This document shows positions 55,601-64,000 of a stretch of 64,000 nt of DNA, piece after piece. A program made the translations under genes and the position numbers. Source of the DNA: Atrina japonica (lineage: Eukaryota > Mollusca > Bivalvia > Pterioida > Pinnidae); contig BROG01000482.1 of assembly GCA_030159075.1 (NCBI GenBank), positions 77,001-141,000 of the forward strand. The letters are read 5' to 3'. How positions within the stretch are numbered: position 1 is the stretch's first letter; each line of letters starts with the position of its first letter. The notes under the pieces were generated by a model. It was not told the DNA's origin and made no database searches. It was given only the letters and a program-made list of their open reading frames with translations.

Positions 55601-56548
55601 CAAATTTAAACGATTTTTTTTGTGGAGAAAATCAGGGGCAGAAGTCTCCCATATGCTTTCTTCATAGCAAGATGCTGTGACATTTTCACAGCAGTTTAGC
55701 GATAAATTTAACCATCTATTTCTTATCGCTGACATCTGATATTTGTTGATATGCTTACTTATCTTTTAGATTTATAAATCCATCGTCACTAAGTTATGAC
55801 ACAACATAATTCTACATCTATGAGACTCTTATTCTAGCTACCCATCGCTTTTTTGTATTCACGTCATCTGTCTCCATTTTGAACATAACAAAATATAAGA
55901 TGTTCGCTGATTGGATGATCATAAATGCATACTCATTGTTTCATTTCATTTATAAATCTAAAAGATCAAGTACATGTAAGCATCTCAATAAATATCTGAC
56001 GTCGGCAATGAGAAATAGATGATTAAAACGATCACTAAACTGCTGTGAAAATGTCACAGCATCTTGCTTCCATGAGAGCATATGGGAGGACTTCTGCCCC
56101 TGATTTTACCCCCCCCCCCCAAAAAAAAAAAAATCGCCTAAATTCGGGGCAGAAAGTTCGGCCTAGATAGTTCAGTGTTATTAGAAAAACAAATTGACAA
56201 TATATTTTTTAATTCAGATAATTCACAAAATAATGGAGAAATGTAAAAAAAAAATTAACATACACCTGTAGGTATAATCTGAGTCATCGTATTACTTTGA
56301 AAGTTACATGTTTAGATATAATACAATGTATTGAAAATGTAATCTTATCCAGAAATTCCTCAACCAAAGGATTGATATGCAGAATAAACTATGCATGCAT
56401 TGACCTGAAATTTTGCACCAATTTTAAATATGATAATGACAATCTTATGAACATTAATTATCAAATCTATTGGACCTGATACTGTTCAAAACTTGATAAC
56501 GTGAAAATCTTTTGAAATGACATTCTTTACCTTGGGATTTCTTGGCAT
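31603..56548 (-). CDS. NSMCE3: NSE3 homolog, MAGE-family subunit of SMC5/6, seven coding exons
   Basis: Non-SMC element 3: with NSE1 and NSE4 it forms the DNA-binding and ubiquitin-ligase-stimulating part of the nuclear SMC5-SMC6 complex. Coding exons in transcript order: 56548-56531, 54470-54308, 50883-50804, 48036-47823, 40495-40453, 35799-35622, 31692-31603. They join in frame (786 nt, 261 residues; human about 304). The MAGE homology domain spans about residues 38-240: LVQYLLIMDQKKVPI, DINKHVLKEHSRAFPILIQK, VFGIKLVSLDD, GLVMVILSAIFMNGE, MWHMLKKLGV, KKLITQEFVRQGYLEY (residue 190 starts FVRQGYLEY), YDFRWGFRA, and LYELKPQQWTSQW at the C-terminus. All introns are GT-AG. The six-residue first exon is the least certain part. 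Introns hold the largest repeat arrays of the window. Confidence 0.93.
31917..32102 (+). repeat. 43-bp tandem repeat, about 4.3 copies, NSMCE3 intron 6
   Basis: The unit is GGTTGATGAT-TCTCTATAGC-CAACATCAAT-GTACATTGCC-TCC. The flanking sequence to 32917 is AT-rich with nothing recognised. Confidence 0.8.
32918..33575. mobile_element. Element with TGACTCTCGA-type inverted ends
   Basis: The left side has GGTGACTCTCGATACCTTGA and CTTTGAGGTTTCAAGAG; the right side has AATTTCGAGGTTTCGACATT and CGAGAGATTGAGAGTTA, in inverted arrangement. CGAGGTTTC words recur inside and again at about 34630 beyond the next element. Probably a decayed DNA transposon relic. Confidence 0.45.
33587..34581. mobile_element. 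About 1-kb DNA element with TACCGTATTTTA inverted ends
   Basis: The left end TACCGTATTTTATGGCCTAT, then AAGTCGAT, matches the reverse complement of the right end, ATCGACCTATAGGCCGTAAA, then ATACGGTA. ATAGGTCGA words are repeated inside both ends. No transposase-like frame was seen, so it is non-autonomous or gutted. It lies in NSMCE3 intron 6. Confidence 0.75.
34739..35431 (+). repeat. Degenerate 136-184-bp tandem repeat, NSMCE3 intron 6
   Basis: Five units begin near 34739, 34886, 35022, 35170 and 35354 with AAGCCTAGGTGAA or a variant and contain AAAGGGGAGTAACTCTA and AAGGGTGGTA. The last two units are a near-identical duplication of 184-bp period (35067-35250 and 35251-35431). A run of about 17 C follows at 35435-35451. 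Confidence 0.8.
35622..35799 (-). CDS. NSMCE3: NSMCE3 exon 6 (residues 174-232)
   Basis: Minus-strand acceptor ATATTTCCAG before 35799; donor TCGCAG|GTAATT. It encodes CFHDKFGDVKKLITQEFVRQ, then GYLEYTRQPNSDPPVYDFRW, the most conserved part of the MAGE homology domain. The frame phase (one base completing Asp173) fits exon 5. Confidence 0.95.
35933..35966 (+). repeat. (GT)n followed by a G run
   Basis: About 12 GT dinucleotides run into about 10 G. The surrounding 35800-36867 (NSMCE3 intron 5) shows only a fragment of the TACTGTATA-ended MITE at 36775-36861. Confidence 0.85.
36868..38935 (+). repeat. Complex minisatellite with ACATGTACATGT palindromes, NSMCE3 intron 5
   Basis: Built from words TGTCCTTGACACTTGACTAC, TAAACTGTTAACTGTTGACT, ACTACATGTACATGTTTTAA and CAATG. 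Blocks of about 85-90 bp recur in higher-order strings (compare 37060-37260 with 37450-37560, 37740-37850 and 38040-38260). The palindrome ACATGTACATGT occurs in most blocks. Confidence 0.9.
38936..39912 (+). repeat. 36-bp minisatellite adjoining the previous array
   Basis: The unit is ATTCACTACT-AAACTATTAA-CATTCAGTCC-TGGATA, about 27 copies. Variants: TTGATACTTC, GAACTATTAA. It shares ACTACTAAACTATTAAC with the array at 36868-38935 and so probably grew from it. Degenerate copies continue near 39950 and at 40315-40380. Confidence 0.9.
40453..40495 (-). CDS. NSMCE3: NSMCE3 exon 5 (43 nt, residues 159-173)
   Basis: Minus-strand acceptor TGCTGTACAG-like (TACAG|CACAAATG); donor CAAGA|GTGAGT. It encodes SQMWHMLKKLGVDQD across the junctions, matching the W.fL..LGv segment of MAGE proteins. 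It is a tiny exon between multi-kb repeat arrays. Confidence 0.88.
40612..45428 (+). repeat. 4.8-kb minisatellite of 51-bp units, NSMCE3 intron 4
   Basis: The unit is GTAGTATTAA-CAATATCTGT-TATACGCGAG-TATACTATTT-GACATAGGCA-T, about 94 copies. Recurrent variants: GTTGTATT, CGCCAG, CACCAG, AGGCAAG, GACCTAGG, CGATCTGAC. An 860-bp higher-order block is duplicated (about 41150-41925 and 42010-42785). The minus strand stays open for up to 502 codons because 51 = 3 x 17; this is not a gene. Confidence 0.95.
45429..46603. other. NSMCE3 intron 4, no feature recognised
   Basis: AT-rich intronic DNA with a short (AT)n at about 45835-45850. GTTTATATAAAGGTGCGATTTATACG near 46508 and a similar stretch at 47764 suggest old repeat ends. 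Confidence 0.35.
46604..47150 (+). repeat. About 166-bp tandem repeat, 3.3 copies, NSMCE3 intron 4
   Basis: Units start near 46604, 46771, 46936 and 47103, with GGTGTGACCTGACAATTTCG or a variant, and include TTTTACTCTAGCTATTATAC, CAAGATAATGTCAATAAACA and AAAGGGGAAATAACTC. It is followed by a dispersed repeat (47180-47660) shared with 22480-22864. Confidence 0.8.
47337..47349 (+). promoter_or_regulatory. DR1 nuclear-receptor half-site pair inside a repeat
   Basis: TGACCTTTGACCT is the reverse complement of AGGTCAAAGGTCA, a perfect direct repeat with one spacer base (DR1). It is preceded by another half-site (TGACCT at 47331). It lies in a dispersed repeat copy inside an intron. Binding or function is unknown. 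Confidence 0.3.
47823..48036 (-). CDS. NSMCE3: NSMCE3 exon 4 (residues 88-158)
   Basis: Minus-strand acceptor TTGTTACACAG before 48036; donor GTAGATT|GTGAGT. It encodes VFGIKLVSLDDKQKGSYILV, an acidic loop (ETDVDDLLEQDQQD), and IGLVMVILSAIFMNGEVMVD. VFG.kL and GLvmviL.aIFmnGe are MAGE homology domain hallmarks. Confidence 0.95.
48053..48985. mobile_element. Possible element bounded by AGGGTTTTCCCTG inverted ends
   Basis: CAGGGTTTTCCCTG at the left and CAGGGAAAACCCTG at the right are inverted copies about 900 bp apart. The left side repeats AGGAGTCCATTTGG-type words three times. No gene. It lies in NSMCE3 intron 3, 17 bp upstream of exon 4. Confidence 0.4.
49100..49862 (+). repeat. Dispersed repeat with internal duplication and terminal hairpin
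   Basis: Two related parts (about 49165-49290 and 49322-49440) share AAATTCTTGCACAAAAACAT and GTGAATGCAAGGGGA. The 3' part matches 27475-27720 and ends in the hairpin CTCACTTGAGCC...GGCTCAGGTGAG, then CTAAAAA. It lies in NSMCE3 intron 3; 49863-50803 shows nothing else I can name. Confidence 0.55.
50804..50883 (-). CDS. NSMCE3: NSMCE3 exon 3 (residues 61-87)
   Basis: Minus-strand acceptor TTATCGTTAACAG before 50883; donor CACTCC|GTAAGT. It encodes DINKHVLKEHSRAFPILIQK, then AAHELHS; the aspartate codon is completed across the junction. This matches the aI...v.....FP.i..rA...l part of the MAGE homology domain. Confidence 0.92.
50939..51090 (+). repeat. About 60-bp tandem repeat, 2.5 copies
   Basis: The unit contains TTGATGTACAGTAAACGATC, ATGTACAGAAAATGGTATTA and CATGTAAATATACATATATA. 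Flanking intron sequence to 51875 shows no other feature. Confidence 0.75.
51876..53940 (+). mobile_element. 2-kb element with about 11 tandem 157-bp units, NSMCE3 intron 2
   Basis: It begins with the palindrome AGATCCCAAAGGGATCT and ends near CCATCTATTGATGGTGGATA. Between them, units spaced 122-163 bp (mostly 154-159) contain CAAAATCCAAGATGGCCACC, GGCCATGTTGGATTC, ATCTCTCTGAAAATGTAATA, GACCTCAAGGGGAACC, AAGGAGATCCCTTCAGT and CTTTCTGAGAAATAGCGGTA. Monomer size and composite structure resemble bivalve Pearl/BIV160-type elements (inference). Short open frames inside are by-products. Confidence 0.8.
54308..54470 (-). CDS. NSMCE3: NSMCE3 exon 2 (residues 7-60)
   Basis: Minus-strand acceptor TGTTTTATAG before 54470; donor AACAAG|GTAGGC. 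It encodes a Ser/Gln-rich N-terminal tail and then DKKLHDLVQYLLIMDQKKVP, the start of the MAGE homology domain (lV.flL.k.q.k.pi). Confidence 0.92.
54548..55075. mobile_element. Possible foldback relic with AAATTACCAC ends, NSMCE3 intron 1
   Basis: TATAAACACCGAAATTACCA at the left is inverted at the right as TGGTAATTTCAATGTTTATA. TGGTAATTT words are repeated near the right end and ATTACCACT near the left end. The rest of intron 1 up to 55575 is AT-rich. Confidence 0.45.
55576..56172. mobile_element. Foldback element with about 150-bp arms, NSMCE3 intron 1
   Basis: The left arm (AGGCTGAATTTTCTACCCC, ATCAGGGGCAGAAGTC, CCCATATGC, GCAAGATGCTGTGACATTTT, CACAGCAGTTTAG) is inverted in the right arm (CTAAACTGCTGTG, GCATCTTGC, GCATATGGGAG, TTCTGCCCCTGAT, GGGGCAGAAAGTTCGGCC). 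The right arm carries a homopolymer pair, about 13 C then about 13 A (56109-56133). No gene inside. Confidence 0.75.
56531..56548 (-). CDS. NSMCE3: NSMCE3 exon 1, first six codons
   Basis: ATG CCA AGA AAT CCC AAG followed by GTAAAG: MPRNPK, phase 0 into exon 2. The context is AAAATGC. It was chosen because it is the ATG found upstream with a good donor in the right phase. With only six codons it cannot be proved from sequence alone. Confidence 0.6.
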
Positions 56549-59500
56549 TTTGTGTACGGAAAGGGTACTTTCACTTTAGTTAAATGCAGATGCCAGATTG
56601 GCGGGTTAACTCAAATTTCCTGAAATTAGACTTAATGTAGAAATAAGAACGTGTAGCTCTAATCTGATAATTACGGATCTCCACTTTCGTCTTTCAGTAA
56701 CGTTCAATCCACCGAATATGGTGTATTATTAAAAGACAATATATGCCTAATCTATATTTAGATGGAAATAAAGCAATACTCGCGTTTCCACACCCGAACA
56801 GTAATAATATAAAGCTTAACAGTTTTTAATAATATAGCTGCCCCAATTAATAACAGAGACATTATATATATGTTATATCATATATGTTAATACATTGTAA
56901 TTTCAAGGAGATTGCACTTTACTTTTAAGCAATTTTTTCGTATTTTATCTTAAATCCGTAATTAGTTTTATATGGTGCATATCAAAAGTAAGTCGGTGTA
57001 TTAGTAATAAGATAACCATATTCACACCTTTCTGTTTCAACTCTTACATCAGAAATACTTGAATTGACTGTGAATTTTAAAATTCAGTTCCACATATTTG
57101 GTATGGCTTCAGCCCCAAAATAATTCGATAGTGCATGATCATTCAAATTGTATTGTTAATACACACAACTTGAATAGTTTCTCAATAATTTTCTGTACCC
57201 TCCCACCGCCATGTGAATTCCGTTCAGGGACTACCGACCTGCCAGCGATATACATGTATAGGCCTAATGCTTGACTATATATATATCCTCGTTTCACTTC
57301 CCAGGGTGAAAACCGTGTCCCGCATATAGTTTACCGAGAAAATGGGTCGGTGTTTGTTTTCTAATGGAATGAGTGCCGGAATGGAATTTTCCCCTCAGCA
57401 GTGTCATGTTATAAATTTTGAATTTACTGGGTGCAGCAGATTAAATATATTCTATCTATCTATCTATCCAGCGATATATTAGCTTAAATTTATATATCGC
57501 TGATCTTTCCAAGAATACTTTTCTCCTGTCCACATGATGTTTGAGCTTTTAGATGCGCAAAATTCATGATAGTGACTTTATCAACTGGCATATATCAATA
57601 CATTGTTGCAATTTAGTAAGCAACCTACATGCATGTATTTTCCCCCGCGTGGTCCACCGTTTTATCTCAACTTGAAACTTGAGTATTTATTTCAATAGAT
57701 TATATTCAGTACTATAACCATGACACGCGATAGCAAAATTTGCGTGAATTCCATGTTCATTGCCAAAGTTTATGTTTAAAACATCCCCCAGTTTATTTTT
57801 ACAAAACATGTATTTTCTTATCATTAACATCGACGTATCATTACATATTCTATTTCATGTTTACCGCATCGAAACAGAAACAGACGAGATAAATCAGTCA
57901 ATATTGATACTCTAAGATTAACCAGATGGATAAACGCTATACGTTCGATGTTATAGCATTTCCAAAGCCATGCAGTGATATCGACTCCTAGTTGTAGACA
58001 ATCAAACACCATTGGAAAGGTATACAGATAAAAAAAATTGCCAGAATATTCTAGTGACTAAATATACGTTTGTTTTATTTTTTTAAAGTCACAATCATAC
58101 TAGTATATTCAAACATGACATATATTATTATCTACGGCGCGGGCTTTTAAATTGAACATCTCTGGGGAAAATAAATACCCTGGATCACAGAGAAACCGGG
58201 ATTTTGTGTCTGGGAGCCAGAAAATGTCCTAGTTTATACTTTGGAACTTTATCTGCTGAATTCCACCTCATTTTGGGGGTTGAATCAGTCTATCAGTGAG
58301 ATACATTTATATCCTAATTCAGTGTTTGGAATCTGGAAAATAATAATAATAAATAAAAATAAAGCCTCTTGGGACGTATAAAGTTAAAAAATAAAATTCG
58401 TGGACCATACCCCAAACCCCTTGCATTAAACATGTGGCTTCCAAAATTGGAAAAGGTACCGTGTGAGTATACACCCGAAACCCTAACATCCAGAATCGAG
58501 CTTTAACTGAGCTCTGGAGAAATTTCCTTCGTGTTCGGGTTAGATTAATTGTTATTCTATCACTAAAATATACAAATTAACCTCTCATGTCTTGAAAATT
58601 TTTGGAAATTTGTCTTTAATTTTTCGACTTTTATAGAAAAATGAAAGGTTTTACACTTATTTTATCAACTTTAGGCGGCACTCTCTCCCTCATCACTGCA
58701 CGTACATGTATTTCTAAGTGTTGGATTAATTGTGAGGCAATATTTTTTAGGGGTACGTAGTACACATCTTTCAGATATATGTTTTTTTTTTAATTTGGAA
58801 TCCCTTTTTTTCTGCATTCAGACGCCAAATTACGCATAGCAATCCGCTAATAAACCACTTTGATTATCCTTCTCAAAAGAATGTTGGATCAGCAATAGAA
58901 AAAAATGGTATGTAAATAAGTGCAGGAGAGGGGCACCCCCTATCCACATCGGTACCTACACCTACATATATGTAATGTGTAAATAATTGGTAAGATATAA
59001 CTTACATTTTCATACAGTGCAAAATTTGCCAAGTTTGCAAATCAATTTTCATATTCATACAAGCTGAGGAAAAGAAAACGAAAAATTCTTTATCGAATTG
59101 ATGGGCAACAGGGATTTTGGTAATTCATTTTTATTAATTTCCAACTTTTTATTAAAATTATATAGGTTTTAAACATTTGTGTTAACTTCCCTTACGCCCC
59201 CTTAAATCTGCCACTGGATTGAAAGCGACGACGGCACGGAAAAAGTGTAACTTCTGCCTTGAAAAAAATAAAGTAGTTACAAAAATTGTGGCTGTGTGAT
59301 AAAAGAAATTGCGTCAAAAGGTGGGGCGGTTACAAACATACTTGTGCCCCCCCCCCCGTTTCAAAAGTGGGGAGGAAGTGCCACCGCTGCCCCACCCCCT
59401 TGCATGTATAAACAAGGTGAATACATTGCGTCAAAACACAGAGCATAAATTCTTTTCTTGAAATAATTTACTTCGAAGCATGCTGTGAATATTTGATATA

Positions 59501-60366
59501 CATGTACTTTTTACTGCAACTCAATACAGTTAAGATGATAGTAAATTATGATAGTAAGTGTTTCTTATGATAAATCAGAAAGTAACTTCTAAGGTGGTAC
59601 TCGCGGCCTCAGAAAAATATACATCTGAATTATTTTGAATATGTATGTCGTATTTTCTTTATACCATTGATTTGGTTTATGAGAAATAAAATGAACTTGA
59701 ACTTGAAATATTTTAGGTTTAGACGATTACATGGGGTTTTATAGATTAAATAGTGTAAAAAATTACAAAGACATAAACGGTTATCAGATTTATAATTTCT
59801 TAATTAAGGTTTTTGTGAAATCAAATAATATTTTTTTAGAGTAGGACATATATAACGTATAACATTAGCTCTAAAGAGCTATCTACCAACTAAATGATCA
59901 TTTATACGTTTTATCCGGTAATGAAAATATAATTCTACTTTATCTTGTGTCTGAATTTTGTTAGGTGATTATCGGAATATCTTTATCATTTACCTCGGAG
60001 ATTGATGGCGGTAATGTTTGGGATGCCTCTAACGTTTACATGCTTGTACTTTGTGAATGTTGCAAACGTAGCTGATGTGTTGAAAGGATGTGTACACGCA
60101 GTTTAAACTTATGATTTTCTGTTTATTGTGTTGTCATCGCAAGTATAAATCCAGTTAACAATGTTATGATACCTTGCAACAGATCGAACTGTTTTACGAT
60201 CATTTCTGGCGAGACTGACAGGTTGAACTTTCCAACTTTTATTCTGTCAGAGACTGGACGTCTGGTGAAAACTGATAAGGCCAGACGTGTTTATCAGTGA
60301 CGGGACCAGGGCTAAGCGAAGCCGTGCTGTTAACTGTTTATTCCGTATATTGAAACAGACTTGAAG
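56549..60366. other. NSMCE3-RFT1 head-to-head intergenic region
   Basis: About 3.8 kb, AT-rich, without an array. A short TCTA run lies at 57455-57475, a C run near 59348, and a short-stem GATATATTAGC/ATATATCGC repeat near 57475. Presumably holds both promoters and 5' UTRs. The GC content rises at about 60190-60366, just before RFT1, consistent with a 5' UTR or promoter. I see no further gene. Confidence 0.4.
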
Positions 60367-60429
60367 ATGAAAGGCACCGAACTGTTAGCCGGGGCAGCTA
60401 AAGCTGCTACATATAACATGGTTTTACAG
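60367..60429 (+). CDS. RFT1: RFT1 coding exon 1 (residues 1-21)
   Basis: ATG in the context GAAGATGA, 21 codons, phase-0 donor. The Ala-rich stretch AGAAKAATYNMVLQ aligns with the first amphipathic/TM segment of RFT1 proteins. Confidence 0.85.
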
Positions 60430-61768
60430 GTTTGGAATTGTTTTCTTTCTGTTGTGTTGCACTTTAATTTTGGTTTTCCCTGTACAGTTTACATATAACA
60501 TACTAAAGTTATATAGCCTCTCTGTCTTAGTGATACTGCATATAATGGCGCTCCATTGTTAATCTTACATTTTCAACTGCAGTGATGCCTTTTCTACTCT
60601 ACAGTGGTAGGGATTAATAGCCAGAACCAATGTGGTCAGTGAGCTACTGTGTGTCTCAGCAAATAGAGATTTAGTGATTTGCGATTACCAGTGAGATAAT
60701 TTATAAGTACAATGTAATTGATGTTGTTCCCACTCAACAACTTTTATATGTATGTATATAATATTTAAAAAAAAAACACTTCGGATTTGCTGTGACGGAG
60801 CCACTGAATATGAGGTTCACGTAAATTGCTGCTGTAACTAGGTACCATCATAGTGTTTGATGTTAAGGCAAAACTCTAGCTGTTAAATCTGATGATTTTA
60901 AAATGATTGTTCTAGTATCAGGGCTAACCCTGTCATTAGCCAACATAGCCATTGACTAATTTTTTTTCCAGATTGGCTACAAAAAAGGTAATTGGCTAAT
61001 TTTCTGGCTAATATTTTAGGTCATGTTTCATGTGTATCACTGTACCAGTATTAAAAAAAATTCTTTTGTCTTCGTTTTTTTTTTGTAAAACTAAAAACAT
61101 ATATTTAAAATAATTTGGTATTAATATTCATTATCCAGCTGGCTAATTAAAATTTCAATTGGCTAAAAAAAATCCTAGTAGGTTAATATTTTGGCTAACA
61201 GTTTTCTGTGTCCATGATGAGCCCTGAGTATATCAAGAGTTAGTATTTAAGACATATCATAATGTACATGTAGTTCATATAATATTTCTCTCAAATTTGT
61301 TTGGGAGTATCTCCATGGGGCAGGGTTTCATTTTGGACATTTTTTCAAAGGATCAACCTTAGGGTTCAATATGGAATGATTAAAATCTCAACTTTTCCTA
61401 GCTTGGGTACAAGTACATGTACATTGTAGGTTTGAAATCTGCTTGTCTGAATGCACATATCACTCATCCCAAATTAGGTGTATCAATCATATAGGGTACT
61501 GTGTGTATAGTGTTTTTTTTTTTAAAATAAATAATCCATTTTTAGTTTGTTTTTTTTTATATGAAGAAGTTAGTTAGTAACAAGGATCTAGATTTCTTAA
61601 TCATACATGTTTAAGTCTTTTGCTTATTTGTATGTCTAAAAAAAATTTAAATTTGATTATTTGTAATTTCCTTTTACAACAGCTGTCAATCAGAGTGATG
61701 ACTTTTCTTTTGAATGCCATAATGCTACGCTACATCACAACAGACATGCTTGGAGTTGTCAATGTTAG
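60367..61768 (+). CDS. RFT1: RFT1 N-terminal part, first two coding exons (gene continues beyond window)
   Basis: ER multi-pass membrane protein of the MOP flippase superfamily needed for Man5GlcNAc2-PP-dolichol to reach the lumen for N-glycosylation; whether it is the flippase itself is debated. Exon 1 (60367-60429) encodes MKGTELLAGAAKAATYNMVL, then Q, with donor CAG|GTTTGG. Exon 2 (61683-61768) encodes LSIRVMTFLLNAIMLRYITT, then DMLGVVNV and the start of an Arg codon, with donor GTTAG|GTTTGT. The string matches the RFT1 N-terminus: ...LLQvlfRlitFvlNafilR......GvvNVR. Only about 50 of roughly 540 residues are in the window. I found no third exon before 64000, so intron 2 exceeds 2.2 kb. Confidence 0.9.
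60917..61237. mobile_element. Possible small element with TATCAGGGCT/AGCCCTGAG ends, RFT1 intron 1
   Basis: GTATCAGGGCTAA at the left and GAGCCCTGAGTATA at the right are roughly inverted. Inside, ATTGGCTA(A)-type words are repeated about six times. This is weak evidence for a decayed MITE. Confidence 0.35.
61683..61768 (+). CDS. RFT1: RFT1 coding exon 2 (residues 22-49 and part of 50)
   Basis: Acceptor TTTTACAACAG before 61683; 86 nt; phase-2 donor AG|GTTTGT. It encodes RVMTFLLNAIMLRYITTDML, then GVVNV(R), the most conserved N-terminal motif of RFT1. Confidence 0.92.
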
Positions 61769-64000
61769 GTTTGTATTTGATTTAAATATTGTTATATTTT
61801 GATAAGAAGTGATGATATTCTTCCGATATTTAGTGGAAATCTGCTATTTTGGAAGCAGGAAACCAATATTTTTTATGGGTCTTCCGATATTTCTGTTTAT
61901 GCATTTCTACTGCAATCCGTTTCCGTATTTAATCCTGTTAACAGTTTGATGTTGTTTAGTCCGTAATCTTGATCTTCAATGCACTTTATTCATGTCATGC
62001 ACGTACTGTCAAGTGTATAAAAGATCGGTTGTACAAATTACAAAAAACAGGTAAATCGACCGAAAAACGCCCTAAGCCAATAGATACGTGTTTGTAGCAA
62101 AGAAAGTCATATAACTTCCATGACATACTCCGAGCTTGTTATTCACGTATCGCTGTACCATAAATATGGGACAGGAACAACTATAATTATATTGATATGT
62201 ATCATATTTTGCAATTTTTGGACACCTAAGATTTGAGGAGTTGTGATGATGGTATAAAAAACCATATTTTACCTATAGAAATTTTCTTTTGAGTGAGGTA
62301 ATAAATGAAAATCTTCAATTTTATTTTCAAAGTGAATATTTATATCGCTGATACAGTCATATATCCGTTTTTGGTCCATAAACATATGATTTCAGTACTT
62401 ATTTGTACATTTTCTGGGCTTGTTTTTGGTAATTCGTAGAACCCGATGACTGTTACATGGTTGAGAATAATGAGTGAGGCCTGGATGCTTTGTTCAAAAC
62501 TGTTCAACCTGGCCAGCTTGTGAAAGACATCAGAATGTCTTCAATGGAAATTCTAGCAAAAGTTTGAGCGCAGAGATGTTAACAACGAAGTGAAAATTGG
62601 ATGGCATATGGGAAGTGAAGTTGTTTCAGCATCACTTAATATTGGCCTACTTGATGCCAAGTACCTAGTAGGCTACTCCTCAGAAATTGGAAATGCCTTC
62701 ACTAACACTTCAGGAAAAATGTTCACAATCTTGGTGTTGTTGAAAAGATAATTTCTCCCCCAACTTCTTTCAAGTTTTATTCCCAAATCGGCAAATGTGA
62801 GTAAATAAAATATTTCTAAAAAGAAATCTGACTTTTTATAGTCATTTTAGATGTAAATGACAATAATGCAGGATTTTGTAACATTTTATCCAGAGCTTCC
62901 GGGGGAGGGGGAGCCTATGTGCTCCAAGTAATTACCCAGAATCCCGGCCTTAAGGTTTTGCAACCTATGTTTTCCTGCTTTTCTTACACCCCAGAATTAT
63001 GTCTGGTTGAAATAAAACATGGAAATCAAGAGGGAGAATAAATTGTGATTCATTTCACTTTTTGTTTAACAGTTTGCACTGAATTTTCCAGTTTTTTGTT
63101 TACTGAAAGTGAAAAACATGGTGACCACAATTGGGAAATGTTTCTAAAAATTGAGGAAAAGACAGATTTTACAATAGGTTTTATATTACATTAAATTTAC
63201 AGGTTTGATTCCACATTTTGATGAAATTGTTGTTTATTTTCACTCACAGAGTTATGGCAATTTTTTGCCTTCACAGTGCTTTTCTTCAGCGTGGCTTTGT
63301 GCCTTCCCCACCAGGGAGGGGGCGGGGGGGATTAACGGCATCCAACCTATTTCAGATATTTTTGTAATTACACAAAATCATAACTGGATAAGTGAGCAAA
63401 GCACTTTCTCATTATGGTACGGTAAGGAGGCTCATGTAGAAAATGACTTGTACATACGGATGAGGGATAATGCAAAACCCTCCATCACACGGTTAAAGAA
63501 ATAAATCAAAATAATATTTATCATAACATTGATTAAAGTAGATCTACTAATAAATAAAAAATGAATTATGTTAATTGTTGTAAAATGGCATCATTGGAGA
63601 TCTCATTTCTTTGAAATCTACAAGTCATTAATCTGGTTCCTGTCATCTTTTCGGTAACCTGTTTTTTTTTACGAGCAATCACCTCATGAAAAAAATGTAT
63701 AAAAATCAAACATAGATTAATAAATCCCATAAAACTGTCATTCCTGAGATTTGGAGAAGAGACCATTTTTCTTCTCGTAATTCACACAAAGATCACACGA
63801 TTGTATCGATATTGAAAAAGAGTGTGGTTTTCCTTACACTATGCATTGAATGTTATGTTATGATGCAACAATGACCAAGCTTGGCTTGCTTCAAGGCAAT
63901 TTCTAAGTTCATATTAGTTTGTAATTTGTTCACTACTTTAAACTGCTACATTTGTTAAGATATTTTGACCTGAAGATTTACTGTTTAAGGCTAACTATAA
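61769..64000. other. RFT1 intron 2 (partial), no further exon seen
   Basis: AT-rich. An open stretch at about 62580-62760 and a 99-codon frame at 63205-63504 do not resemble RFT1 or any family I can name with confidence. Confidence 0.4.

Noticed and set aside
62580..62760. Open stretch with KYLVGYSSEIGNAF, slightly like the RYLGYANEVGEAF motif of MTFP1
   Set aside because: The similarity is limited to about 12 positions, flanks do not match and no splice sites frame it. Not enough to call a gene or pseudogene.
63205..63504. 99-codon frame in RFT1 intron 2
   Set aside because: Does not match the RFT1 continuation or a known family.

Overview
The window is AT-rich animal DNA with short exons, long introns, consensus GT-AG splice sites, tRNA-derived SINEs, many small inverted-repeat DNA elements and an unusually high load of minisatellites. 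Frequent ACATGTACATGT-type words, repeats that resemble bivalve Pearl/BIV160 elements (tandem units of about 157 bp) and the protein sequences suggest a lophotrochozoan, most likely a bivalve mollusc. The species cannot be named from the sequence alone.

Four conserved genes can be rebuilt exon by exon. (1) BORCS6 (lyspersin, a BORC subunit) on +, five coding exons between 3210 and 14021. (2) CCDC51/MITOK (mitochondrial potassium channel) on +, two coding exons between 21527 and 25032. (3) NSMCE3/NSE3 (MAGE-family subunit of SMC5/6) on -, seven coding exons from 56548 down to 31603. (4) The first two coding exons of RFT1 (dolichol-linked oligosaccharide translocation factor) on +, from 60367; the gene runs off the right edge. 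NSMCE3 and RFT1 are head to head, about 3.8 kb apart. CCDC51 and NSMCE3 are tail to tail. The four act in different processes (lysosome positioning, mitochondrial K+ flux, genome stability, N-glycosylation) and form no pathway together.

Layout: 1-3.2 kb holds SINE and foldback debris. 3.2-14.0 kb is BORCS6, with tandem arrays in introns 2, 3 and 4. 14.1-19.7 kb holds more arrays. 21.5-25.1 kb is CCDC51, with nested repeats in its intron. 25.5-31.5 kb is intergenic with several terminal-inverted-repeat elements. 31.6-56.5 kb is NSMCE3, whose introns carry a 4.8-kb array of 51-bp units, two related arrays of ACATGTACATGT/36-bp type, and a 2-kb block of 157-bp units. 56.5-60.4 kb is low-content intergenic DNA. 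60.4-64 kb is the start of RFT1.

The most striking observation concerns BORCS6. Two intronic minisatellites appear to be seeded from exon/intron junctions. The 48-bp array of intron 3 begins at the exon 3 donor and repeats GTAAGT 24 times by my count, in a unit length that preserves reading frame. The 36-bp array of intron 2 repeats the last bases of exon 2 together with its donor. A third array in the same intron 3 is the tail of a SINE amplified about 22 times inside the element. Large open reading frames over the arrays are by-products of unit lengths divisible by three and are not called as genes.
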